The position numbers and the translations under genes were made by a program. Source: Phycisphaerae bacterium (GTDB lineage: Bacteria; Planctomycetota; Phycisphaerae; UBA1845). Taken from it: a DNA stretch of 44,628 nt. Of this stretch, positions 33,527-41,166 are shown piece by piece. The notes under the pieces were generated by a model. It worked only from the letters and a program-made list of their open reading frames with translations. It had not been told where the DNA came from and did not search any database. The stretch is from contig JAUIEW010000008.1 of NCBI GenBank assembly GCA_030429365.1, positions 1 to 44,628 on the forward strand. Direction: 5' to 3'. How positions within the stretch are numbered: position 1 is the stretch's first letter; each line of letters begins with the position of its first letter.

Positions 33527-34072
33527 CTATTGGCCGGTGGTCATGACCCTGACTTTGTCGAGTAGTTCGCGTTCAGCGCGCTTGTCGCGGCGAAGGGTCC
33601 GCCAGACAGAGTTTTGTTCAGTGGTGGTGGCGGCTTCTCGGTCGGCTGGGGTGGCCGTCGCCGTGTCGTCGCGCTGCATGTCGTGAATGAACAAGTTGTG
33701 TTCGTTGGACTCGTTGCGTTCGATGGCGACGCGGCACCAGGCTTCGGCGTTTTGGTCGTCGCCGGTGACGTAGGCCGTCACGACACGCCGCACCGTGCGG
33801 GGAACGCCGACGAGATCGCCCACCCTTGGCGTTGTCGCTTCTTCTTCAGATTCCTGCGGTACGCTATGAAGCATCCACTGGTCGCGGTCGATTGTGGCGA
33901 TGTCGTGGTTTTCGCGCAACGCTTCAGCCGCAGCGCTGAATGCACTTGACCGATCGACGCCGGGAAGGCGAACGTAGCTGAAAGTCTTGGTGGTCGGCCC
34001 CGATGTTTCACAACCTGTGGCCATCAGGCCCGCGAAAATCACGCCGATTAGTTTCAATCCGTGTGTGTTCAT
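33527..34072 (-). CDS. Lipoprotein of unknown function
   Basis: The 181-residue protein starts at ATG 34070-34072 with a GGAG site 8 bases upstream; the long open frame beyond it is not supported. A lipoprotein signal LMATGC with Cys21 is clear. The rest (SYVRLPGVDRSSAFSAAAEA, DIATIDRDQWMLHSVPQE, PRTVRRVVTAYVTGDDQNAE) is an alpha/beta domain I do not recognise, then an acidic/Thr-rich segment and a charged helix. It is convergent with the M28 peptidase and divergent from the TPR protein. Role unknown. Confidence 0.75.
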   Translation of the reverse strand: MNTHGLKLIGVIFAGLMATGCETSGPTTKTFSYVRLPGVDRSSAFSAAAEALRENHDIATIDRDQWMLHSVPQESEEEATTPRVGDLVGVPRTVRRVVTAYVTGDDQNAEAWCRVAIERNESNEHNLFIHDMQRDDTATATPADREAATTTEQNSVWRTLRRDKRAERELLDKVRVMTTGQ

Positions 34073-34172
34073 GTGGAAATCTCCGTTGCGGGATGTTAGG
34101 TTGCGCCTCCGCATCTCGCAAGGGAAATCGAGGCGCACGGTTGGTCTGGTTGCATCGGGAAGTGTCTGTCGC

Positions 34173-34691
34173 ATGAATCGAATGCCCAAAGTATTGCTGT
34201 TAAACGCACTGGTACCCGGCGCCGGGCTGGTGGTATTGCGACGTGAATGGTTGGGATTGGCGACCTCGATTCTATTTGCCGTGTTCGCGCTTATCTTCAT
34301 ATTCTCTCGGTGGATCACGCCATCCGACATTCCCGGATGGGCATCTTATCTGGCGCTAATCGGATTGGTCTTGGTCTGGGCAGGCTCGCAGGCGTTTGTG
34401 GTGCAACGCGGGCGGTTCCTCGGCGATCCGGATCTTGTCGCGGAAATCGCGCACTTGCGGCAGGAAGGTGAAGCTGCGATTGGGGCCGGAGACTTGCAGG
34501 AAGCGCATCGCGTGTTGCTGGTGGCGCTGAATCTGGATGATGAAGATGCGGAAACCTGGTTGCTCTGGTCGCAGTTGATGGAGCAACAAGGCAATTTAAA
34601 GGCGGCTCGTACTGGCTGGAAACGCGTGCTGCGCCTGGGCCGGAAGGAAGAACACCGCACACTCGCAAATCAGAAACTCAACCGCAACTAG
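34173..34691 (+). CDS. Membrane TPR protein
   Basis: The 172-residue protein starts at ATG 34173 or 34182. Three membrane spans occupy about residues 1-75 (VLLLNALVPGAGLVVL, LATSILFAVFALIFIFS, ASYLALIGLVLVWAG). A tetratricopeptide-like pair follows (EGEAAIGAGDLQEAHRVLLV, DAETWLLWSQLMEQQGNLKA). I know no function. It is separated by 165 bases from the next gene, which has its own promoter. Confidence 0.7.
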   Translation: MNRMPKVLLLNALVPGAGLVVLRREWLGLATSILFAVFALIFIFSRWITPSDIPGWASYLALIGLVLVWAGSQAFVVQRGRFLGDPDLVAEIAHLRQEGEAAIGAGDLQEAHRVLLVALNLDDEDAETWLLWSQLMEQQGNLKAARTGWKRVLRLGRKEEHRTLANQKLNRN

Positions 34692-34742
34692 GGTAAACAC
34701 CGCGCGAGCCTGGTAAGTTCGATTCGGAGATCAGGATCGCAC

Positions 34743-34772
34743 TTGTCGATTTGCAGCGCAAACGGTTAGAAT
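34743..34772 (+). promoter_or_regulatory. Sigma70-like promoter for the large membrane protein gene
   Basis: TTGTCG (34743-34748), 18 bases, TAGAAT (34767-34772). The leader to the chosen ATG is about 85 bases. Confidence 0.5.
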
Positions 34773-34856
34773 CCAAGTGATCTGGCGTTCGGCGTGAAGG
34801 CATATTTGAACGCAGGGAACGGAATCCCGCTGCCGAGAACGCGAGCTTGATTGGGC

Positions 34857-37094
34857 ATGAGGCCCAGTATGTCGCAGCCAACCACCAACCCCCATCTTAT
34901 CACGCGACTGATCGGTCACCTGGGAGTGCCGGTCGCCGTCGTCGCCATGCTGGCAGGCATGTCGTTGGTCATGCTATGCGCCGCGTTCACTGAATGCGCA
35001 TACTTGGCGATGGATACATCTCCGCTGACGTTTCGGCTCGCGGTTGCAGCATCGCTTCTCGCAACTGCGATGGGCCCGATCGTCCTGGCCCGCATCGTGC
35101 AGTTACTCAGAAATGTGACGCTGAAGACGACCAAAACGGTCGACAATGCTGCGTCGCGCCAGACTCGAATATCACAGCAACATGCCGAAGACCACGAGTT
35201 GCGCTGGATCGTCACGTCCGTGGTCGCCTTGATCGGGTGCGTGATTGTTGTTGGATTGCCCGAGATTTTTGGATTGGTTCATCAAATCAAAGCAAGCGTT
35301 GTGCAGCAGTTTCTGTGGGCTGGCTTCTCGGTTTCGGTATTTGAGGGTTTGATTCTGTTCGTGATCGCCGTGCTGCCATTTTCATTCTTGGGCCTGTTGG
35401 TGCGATGCGTGCATCAGGTATCGGAGTGCGACGGGCGTTGGCGTTTGGCGGCGGGGGCTTGGCTGCTCGTTGGCGCAGCGCTTGGCTGCGTGTTGTTTCC
35501 ACTGATGACGCAGGTTTTGAGCGACCGTTTCCTGATGATGCGCCTCGCTTGCGGACCGCTGGCGTTGGCTGCACTGATTTCAACCTGGCAGGTCTCGCGG
35601 AAAAAGAGTCGGGTCGAATGTCGGGACGTGGACCGCTTGACCGAGCCGGAGTACGGGCAGCGTTGGCCGACCGTCTTACGCTTGGCGATTGCTGCGCTGT
35701 TGGCGTCGGTGGCGTGCGCTGGTTTTGTTTGGATATACGTGGCCAGCACCGTTCGCCTGGATCAAGACATCGCGACGTTCGCGTGTTCGGGGCTGTTCGT
35801 CTCGGCTGCAGTTGGCGTGCTTCTGGCCAGTCGGCGCGCCCGGGACGAGAGCGAACTGCTTGGCGTCTTCGGACAAAGCGCTGTTGCCGCGGGCATTGCG
35901 CTCGCTGCGGCCGTCGCCGGTTTCAATCTGGTTCTGCGCGCATGCGATGCGCCGTTCGTGCAGTCGCTTGGATTTGTGTTGCTATGGGGCGTGTGTGGAT
36001 GCGCTCCGGTGATTTTTGGTAGTTATGCGATCGGCGTCGGATCGATTTCGCTGCTGCGTCGCTACGCATACCGAGGGCACCAAGGGGCGACGTTGCTTTG
36101 GATGAGCCTTGTCGTGGTCGCGTTGGTGTTGCTGTTTGTTGGCCCCAGCATGATGCGGAGTCTCGGGAGTTTCGCGACGTTGACAGCCGCTGCGCTGTGC
36201 ATGGTGGCGACGGGCGGCATCTTGATCATCCACGGGCCAACGGGGCGGCAGGGCCAGCATCGGGCTCGGCTGGTCGGTGTGTTTGCGGTTGTGCTGACGA
36301 TGATGTGGACGATGCCGCACTTCGGACGCGGTTGGCTTTCGGATCAACAGCATTCGCGCGAACTCATCGCCGAATCAACCTGGATGTCGTATTACTTCGA
36401 TTCGGCGGGCCATGAGAGGCCGATTCACGAAAGCGATGACGAGCGTCGCGATCGACTTCGCGCACCGCAATCGTTTTCGCTTCGCGGGTTTGACCGTGTG
36501 CGTGAAGTTCGGGTTGGCGTGCTCGATCTGACCGGCGCCGGTTTCGAATTGCTACCGCCGAGTCTTGCGGACAACGTCGATGCGTATTCGTTCGATTTGC
36601 ACCTTCGCGAGCGGATCACGGGGCGGAGTGATGATGCCTCACCAGTCATGTCGTGGTCGCAATTGCGCTCCAGTCCCGATGCCTACGATCTGCTCGTCGT
36701 GTCGCTCTCAGAACTGCCGCCCAGGGCGCTGCGCAGAACCGTCAATCCATGGTTTCTCGAAACGGCAATGAACCGACTCAGCGGTGACGGCGTGCTGATG
36801 CTCGTGCTTCCGTTGGAGCAAGCTGACATCGTGAGTCGATTCGGGGTGTTGGCTGACTCCTTTGGAAAGGCACGGTGCTATTGCGGGGTGTCTGCGGTTG
36901 AAGCCCAGGGCAAGACCATGGTGTCGATCTTCATGGGCAAGGGGGCAAACGCCGAAGCCAACATTCGCAATCTTTCACCAAGCCCAATTCATGAGCCCCG
37001 CGTACTGTTCAACTTCGGGGATTTGCAACGAACCCGATTGTCCCGCGTGGATATGCCCGTCCGATCGACGCCAAGGTTGGCCGTCGCCGAATAG
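34857..37094 (+). CDS. Large multi-span membrane protein with synthase-like C-terminal domain
   Basis: The protein is about 745 residues (ATG 34857; ATG 34869 also possible). Roughly the first 500 residues hold around a dozen hydrophobic spans (VPVAVVAMLAGMSLVMLCAA, WIVTSVVALIGCVIVVGLPE, TVLRLAIAALLASVACAGFV). The last 240 residues are soluble (ESTWMSYYFDSAGHERPI, VREVRVGVLDLTGAGFELLP, DAYDLLVVSLSELPPRALRR). The layout recalls fused transporter-like/spermidine-synthase proteins of planctomycetes, but I see no intact nucleotide-binding GxGxG loop, so catalysis is doubtful. It is directly upstream of the pilus cluster by 260 bases. Confidence 0.6.
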   Translation: MRPSMSQPTTNPHLITRLIGHLGVPVAVVAMLAGMSLVMLCAAFTECAYLAMDTSPLTFRLAVAASLLATAMGPIVLARIVQLLRNVTLKTTKTVDNAASRQTRISQQHAEDHELRWIVTSVVALIGCVIVVGLPEIFGLVHQIKASVVQQFLWAGFSVSVFEGLILFVIAVLPFSFLGLLVRCVHQVSECDGRWRLAAGAWLLVGAALGCVLFPLMTQVLSDRFLMMRLACGPLALAALISTWQVSRKKSRVECRDVDRLTEPEYGQRWPTVLRLAIAALLASVACAGFVWIYVASTVRLDQDIATFACSGLFVSAAVGVLLASRRARDESELLGVFGQSAVAAGIALAAAVAGFNLVLRACDAPFVQSLGFVLLWGVCGCAPVIFGSYAIGVGSISLLRRYAYRGHQGATLLWMSLVVVALVLLFVGPSMMRSLGSFATLTAAALCMVATGGILIIHGPTGRQGQHRARLVGVFAVVLTMMWTMPHFGRGWLSDQQHSRELIAESTWMSYYFDSAGHERPIHESDDERRDRLRAPQSFSLRGFDRVREVRVGVLDLTGAGFELLPPSLADNVDAYSFDLHLRERITGRSDDASPVMSWSQLRSSPDAYDLLVVSLSELPPRALRRTVNPWFLETAMNRLSGDGVLMLVLPLEQADIVSRFGVLADSFGKARCYCGVSAVEAQGKTMVSIFMGKGANAEANIRNLSPSPIHEPRVLFNFGDLQRTRLSRVDMPVRSTPRLAVAE

Positions 37095-37354
37095 CCTCGC
37101 AGCATCTCGTCATTTGCCCCACCGCGTCTGATATTTCTGAACCCCATGCAGGAAAGCCTGCCAGCCGCCGCCTATCGGACGCCGAATATCCGTCATTTCG
37201 CGCATATCGAACAATGTTCAAAATACCTTTGGAGTGGTCGTCAAGTTCGTTCACGCCCAATCCGATATTCCAAGAAGTGCCGGAGGCAGACCATACGATC
37301 AGTTTGCGGACGCAGACTGTTCAGGGAAATTGAAGAACTCTAGGAGAGTGCCGA

Positions 37355-37783
37355 ATGTCCAGACTACGAGCCAAGACCAAAGCGTTTACGTTGGTCGAAG
37401 TCTTGATTGTTGTCATCGTGCTTGGAATCCTTGCTGCGATTGTTGTTCCGCAGTTCTCGACGGCATCGGGTGACGCCAATCTCAGTGCACTCACCACGAA
37501 CCTCCAGACGATCCGCGCTCAAATCGAACTCTATCGATTGCAGCACAACGATACCTATCCGACGCTGGCGAGTTTTGTAGCCCAGATGACGGCAGGTACC
37601 AAGGTGGACGGAACGGCTGGCACGGATTTCGGACCGTATCTGCTGTCGATTCCTCCCAACCCTTTCAGCGGTGTCTCGACGGTGACCAATACAGGTACGC
37701 CGGCATCCACGCTGGGGTGGTACTACAATGAATCGACGGGTCAGTTCGCCGCGAATGACTCGGTCGCCCACAAAGCGCTCTAG
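37355..37783 (+). CDS. Type IV prepilin / GspG-like pseudopilin
   Basis: The 142-residue protein starts behind the strong site AGGAGAG. The class III signal reads KTKA|FTLVEVLIVVIVLGIL: prepilin peptidase cleavage would follow Ala10, and Glu15 is the conserved Glu5 of the mature pilin. The -1 residue is Ala rather than the usual Gly. The long N-terminal helix continues to residue 60, followed by a small C-terminal domain (NTGTPASTLGWYYNESTGQF). It would be the major subunit of a type II secretion pseudopilus or a pilus. The 260 bases ahead of it hold no element I can support. Confidence 0.92.
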   Translation: MSRLRAKTKAFTLVEVLIVVIVLGILAAIVVPQFSTASGDANLSALTTNLQTIRAQIELYRLQHNDTYPTLASFVAQMTAGTKVDGTAGTDFGPYLLSIPPNPFSGVSTVTNTGTPASTLGWYYNESTGQFAANDSVAHKAL

Positions 37784-37975
37784 CATCGCCTGGCGTTCAA
37801 TCAATCATCGTGCCGCAGCCAACCCGGCGTTTCCTTTGTCAGGATCGCGCCAAGTTGGCGGCGGCATTTTTTGTAAATTGGCAGGTTCTTCTCTGAACAA
37901 TACGGGCGGCGGATGGTGTCGTGTCGCCCGGATCGTCCGAATGGGGCCACAACCTGTGGTGGGAGGCGTTTAACG

Positions 37976-38275
37976 ATGACAGAACAAACGAAGCGACCGG
38001 GTCGGCGATTTTTGCGCGTTTTGCTGGGCGCGGTTCTCGTCGCAACGTGCGTGAAAGTCTGGTTGGGACCCTCAACCGCGATTCCAACCGCCCAAGCCCA
38101 GATTCCCAATGCCGGAAATCAGCGGCTTCAGTTGGTCAACGAGGTCCGAAAATCAAACGAGTTATTGGCTCAAATCGCCCTGATTCTGAAGTCGCAGACG
38201 CTCAAAGTTGAAGTTCAGGGTACCGATAAAACCAATGTAGGTCGATTGCGCCGACCAACGGGTCAGCGCCCATAG
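37976..38275 (+). CDS. Small exported protein in the pilus cluster
   Basis: The 99-residue protein starts at ATG 37976 with GGGAGG 9 bases upstream. A basic N-terminus and hydrophobic stretch (FLRVLLGAVLVATCVKVWLG) are followed by a helix with Leu/Ile heptads (QRLQLVNEVRKSNELLAQIA, LILKSQTLKVEVQ) and a basic tail. I have no name for it. Similar small proteins with a NEVRKSNELL-like helix occur in planctomycetes as hypotheticals. Its position between prepilin and PilM suggests a part in the machine, perhaps periplasmic. Confidence 0.65.
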   Translation: MTEQTKRPGRRFLRVLLGAVLVATCVKVWLGPSTAIPTAQAQIPNAGNQRLQLVNEVRKSNELLAQIALILKSQTLKVEVQGTDKTNVGRLRRPTGQRP

Positions 38276-38324
38276 TGCGCCGCAGATGTATTTGTGCATT
38301 TGTTTTGATTGAAAGCGAATTGTC

Positions 38325-39413
38325 TTGAGAGGCCGCTCATACAACGCGGGTCCAATTGGCTTGGATATCGCTGCGCGCGCTATACGGGCTGTCCAACTCA
38401 AACGATCGCGCTCAGGCTTTGAACTTGTTGCCCACGCCCAGGTCGACGTCAACCCAGCCGACATCGAAGACGAAGATCGCGTGCATGAACATATCAAATC
38501 GATCCTCGCCACTCGGGGATTCGTGGGGCGCAAGGTTGCGATCTGCATTCCGGATCGGTCGCTCGAAGTCAAGAATCTGCGGATGCCTCAAATGCCGGAA
38601 TCCGAACTGGCAGATGCCGCCCTCTTCGAAGCTCGCGAACGGTTCGTCAATCTGCGCAATGGCTACATGATTCGTGCGTTGCCCGCCGGTCTGGTCGGGG
38701 CAGATTCAAATGCGCAGCAGGAATTGATCGTGTTGGCCGCGCCCGAACAGGCCATCGAAACGCGATTGAAAACCATGATGAAGCTGGGGGTGCAGGTCAC
38801 CAGCATTGAACCGACCGCCACTGCCTTCTTCCGCCCGTACGAACAATCCCTGCGCCGAAGTTCCGACGCCAACGTGCCCAACGCATTTGTCGACATTGGC
38901 GAATGGAATACGCGCGTTTTGATTTCGTGCGGCGATGACATTGCGTTCTTGAAGATTTGCCCGATCGGAGGATCTCACTTCGATACGGCGATCGCGAAGG
39001 ATCTGGTGTTGCCAGCGCCCGACGCAAGCAAGGCGCGACTGCAACTACTGACGAGCGGTGATCCGCAACACGCGGACTCAGCCACCCAAGCAGCGCGAGG
39101 GGCGATCAAGACGGTTGTGGAGCAACTGGCGAAGGAGATTTCGCTTTGTCTGCGGTACTACTCGGTGACTTTCCGGGCGGAACGACCGGAGTACGTGACC
39201 ATCGCCGGTGATTCGGCAAACCCGATTGTCGCAGAACTCATGACGGAATCGCTGCGCGTACCGGTTCATGTAGGGAAAGCGTTTAGCGCGGGCTCGTGTG
39301 CTTGTGCCGTTGAATCGATGGACCTGGATTCGGGATTGCCTCAGTGGACCACAGCGCTGGGCTTGGCGATGAACGACGACCGCGTGGGGGCAGGGCGGAA
39401 GGTGGCGTCATGA
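38325..39413 (+). CDS. pilM: PilM-like pilus assembly protein
   Basis: The 362-residue protein starts with TTG 38325, the only usable start in this frame. It is an actin-like ATPase-fold protein: GPIGLDIAARAIRAVQLKR at the start, RKVAICIPDRSLEVKNLRMP, APEQAIETRLKTMMKLGVQV, PNAFVDIGEWNTRVLISCGD and PEYVTIAGDSANPIVAEL. PilM sits in the cytoplasm and binds the PilN tail in type IV pilus systems. Its TGA overlaps the ATG of the next gene (ATGA). Confidence 0.85.
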   Translation: MRGRSYNAGPIGLDIAARAIRAVQLKRSRSGFELVAHAQVDVNPADIEDEDRVHEHIKSILATRGFVGRKVAICIPDRSLEVKNLRMPQMPESELADAALFEARERFVNLRNGYMIRALPAGLVGADSNAQQELIVLAAPEQAIETRLKTMMKLGVQVTSIEPTATAFFRPYEQSLRRSSDANVPNAFVDIGEWNTRVLISCGDDIAFLKICPIGGSHFDTAIAKDLVLPAPDASKARLQLLTSGDPQHADSATQAARGAIKTVVEQLAKEISLCLRYYSVTFRAERPEYVTIAGDSANPIVAELMTESLRVPVHVGKAFSAGSCACAVESMDLDSGLPQWTTALGLAMNDDRVGAGRKVAS

Positions 39414-40021
39414 GGTCCATCGACTTTACACCGCAGTGGTATCTCGACGTCCGCCGCGAGTACCGTTCGTCGCGCAGTCGCGTGATTGGACTGCTCGTCG
39501 TCTTGGGGCTGGTGATATCCGGCGGGGTACTCGCCGCTTCAGATTCGAAAGCGGCGATGGCCGACCTGACCGTGCTGCGTCAAAGCTATTACGCCCAGTC
39601 CGGATTGGTTGAGCGTCTCGACGCGTTGGATCGTAATCACGCTGCAAGCGCCCACCGCGCTGACATGCTTGACGATGCCGCTGGCGGCGTACTCGTCGCG
39701 CAGGTATTTCGCGAAATTGCCCAGTTGATGCCCGAGGCGCTGAGCGTTCGGCGGGTCGTTCTGCACAAGTCGCCGCGATTCAGCGTGAAGTTGGATGAGT
39801 TGACTGAGATTCCCAAGGATATCGATCGAGTGCCTGAAGTGACGCGCCTCGAGATTTCGGGATTCGCACAAAAAGGACGCGACATCGGAAGTCTGGTCAG
39901 CCAGATGAGCCGGTCGGCTCTGTTTTACGACGTTCAGTTGCGATACGAGCGGTCCAATCGTGAGTTCGGTGTGGAAGTTGTCGAGTTCGTGGTCGACTGC
40001 AAGATGCCGGTGTTTGAATGA
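39410..40021 (+). CDS. pilN: PilN-like inner-membrane pilus assembly protein
   Basis: The 203-residue protein has a short cytoplasmic tail (SIDFTPQWYLDVRREYRSSR) that would be the PilM-binding part, one membrane span (residues about 25-44, VIGLLVVLGLVISGGVLA), a coiled-coil-like stretch and an alpha/beta C-terminal domain (VREIAQLMPEALS-like region, VTRLEISGFAQKGRDIGSLV). The ATG overlaps the pilM stop and the gene overlaps pilO in the same way. The order PilM-PilN-PilO supports the name more than sequence does. Confidence 0.8.
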   Translation: MRSIDFTPQWYLDVRREYRSSRSRVIGLLVVLGLVISGGVLAASDSKAAMADLTVLRQSYYAQSGLVERLDALDRNHAASAHRADMLDDAAGGVLVAQVFREIAQLMPEALSVRRVVLHKSPRFSVKLDELTEIPKDIDRVPEVTRLEISGFAQKGRDIGSLVSQMSRSALFYDVQLRYERSNREFGVEVVEFVVDCKMPVFE

Positions 40022-40560
40022 TGCAAGACAAGAAGCTTGTCGGAAAGCCCATTCACATTGCCCTGGGTACGATCGCCTTTGCGGCGATCTTTGCAGCCGG
40101 GGTCGTGGCACCGCACGTGCGTCATATGAGATCGGTCAAGCAGGGCGTCGCAACAGTGCAGGCTGATTTGCTGGTGCTGGGTTCGCGCATTGATCGAGCC
40201 CGAAAGGTATTTGAGGCGACGCGCGACAAGAACAAGGCGATTGCTTCGTTCGACGCCGCGATTCCCGACCGAGTTCAGCTCGGCGAATTCTTGGAGGCGG
40301 TCGATCGGTTGGCGCAGGAAGCCGGGGTGTCGGATAAGGACGTGACGCCGGCGGACGCCATCATGCAAAAGGACTTTGGATGTCTGCCGATTCAGATTCG
40401 ATTTACGGGCAAATTCGCCGCGGTGTACGAGTTTCTCGACAAGGTAGAGCGGTTGCCACGCGTTGCACGGATTCAGCAGTTGGAGTTGAGCGCGGATGAC
40501 GATCTGCCGGACGAGCTCGTTTCGACCATGACGCTACACGTTTACTTCAGGAACAGTTAG
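40018..40560 (+). CDS. pilO: PilO-like inner-membrane pilus assembly protein
   Basis: The 180-residue protein has one membrane span near the N-terminus (HIALGTIAFAAIFAAGVVAP), a coiled-coil (KQGVATVQADLLVLGSRIDR) and a C-terminal domain (CLPIQIRFTGKFAAVYEFLD, LPRVARIQQLELSADD) typical of PilO/GspM-type proteins, which dimerise with PilN in the periplasm. Two consecutive ATG codons (40018 and 40021) are possible starts; the first overlaps the pilN stop. The fold is inferred from pattern and order. Confidence 0.8.
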   Translation: MMQDKKLVGKPIHIALGTIAFAAIFAAGVVAPHVRHMRSVKQGVATVQADLLVLGSRIDRARKVFEATRDKNKAIASFDAAIPDRVQLGEFLEAVDRLAQEAGVSDKDVTPADAIMQKDFGCLPIQIRFTGKFAAVYEFLDKVERLPRVARIQQLELSADDDLPDELVSTMTLHVYFRNS

Positions 40561-40574
40561 GCGAGAGAGCGCGC

Positions 40575-41096
40575 GTGCCCAACGCTGGCGGAAACATCAA
40601 AGCAGTCGTCGTGACCAACCTGAAGGCTTCGCCTGCCAAGTCGGCGATCCTGTTGGCGGGTATTGTTGTGTTGGCCGTACTGATTGCGAGGCAAGTGTGG
40701 GGCGGTCCCAGCGAGGCGGAGGCGGAGATTGCCGCACCCGGGGTGACCTTGGTCGATCCCGACACGGTCGAAAGCAGTGAACCTGTCGTCAAACCAGTGG
40801 TTCGCGTGCCCAAGCCCCGCATCGTTGAGGCCCTGGTTCGCGACCCCTTTGCGGTCGACTGGCTGGATCTCAGCAAGCTGGTGCTCAGTGAAGAGGAAGT
40901 CGAAGCCGAAGACGACGTGCTTCAGTTGCAATTGACGTTGACGGGAACAGATGAGGACGGGCAAGCGACAGCCGTCGTGTCGGGAACGGTCGTCCATGTG
41001 GGTGACCGAATCGCCGGATTTGTGATTGATCGAATAGGCAAACGCTCCGTGGTGCTGCGTAAGGGCTCGGAGAAACTCAAGCTGCGAATGCCGTAA
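40575..41096 (+). CDS. PilP/GspC-like periplasmic linker protein
   Basis: The 173-residue protein begins with GTG 40575 behind a GAGAG site. A membrane span (residues about 22-40, KSAILLAGIVVLAVLIARQV) is followed by a linker with many Glu/Pro/Val residues, then a small beta domain (LQLQLTLTGTDEDGQATAVV, GTVVHVGDRIAGFVIDRIGK) like the HR/PilP domain that binds the secretin in other systems. It is 14 bases after pilO. A GspC-type function, linking inner membrane and secretin, is likely. Name is by order and domain. Confidence 0.65.
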   Translation: MPNAGGNIKAVVVTNLKASPAKSAILLAGIVVLAVLIARQVWGGPSEAEAEIAAPGVTLVDPDTVESSEPVVKPVVRVPKPRIVEALVRDPFAVDWLDLSKLVLSEEEVEAEDDVLQLQLTLTGTDEDGQATAVVSGTVVHVGDRIAGFVIDRIGKRSVVLRKGSEKLKLRMP

Positions 41097-41166
41097 GTGC
41101 CGAAGGGCTGACAAAGCCCGGACATGCGAATGGAACTCGCGAAACAATCAGTAAGGAGACGAACCG

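Noticed and set aside
37209-37219. GAACAATGTTC as a possible LexA box
   Set aside because: The Gram-positive-type box needs four bases between GAAC and GTTC; here there are three, and the neighbouring gene is a prepilin.
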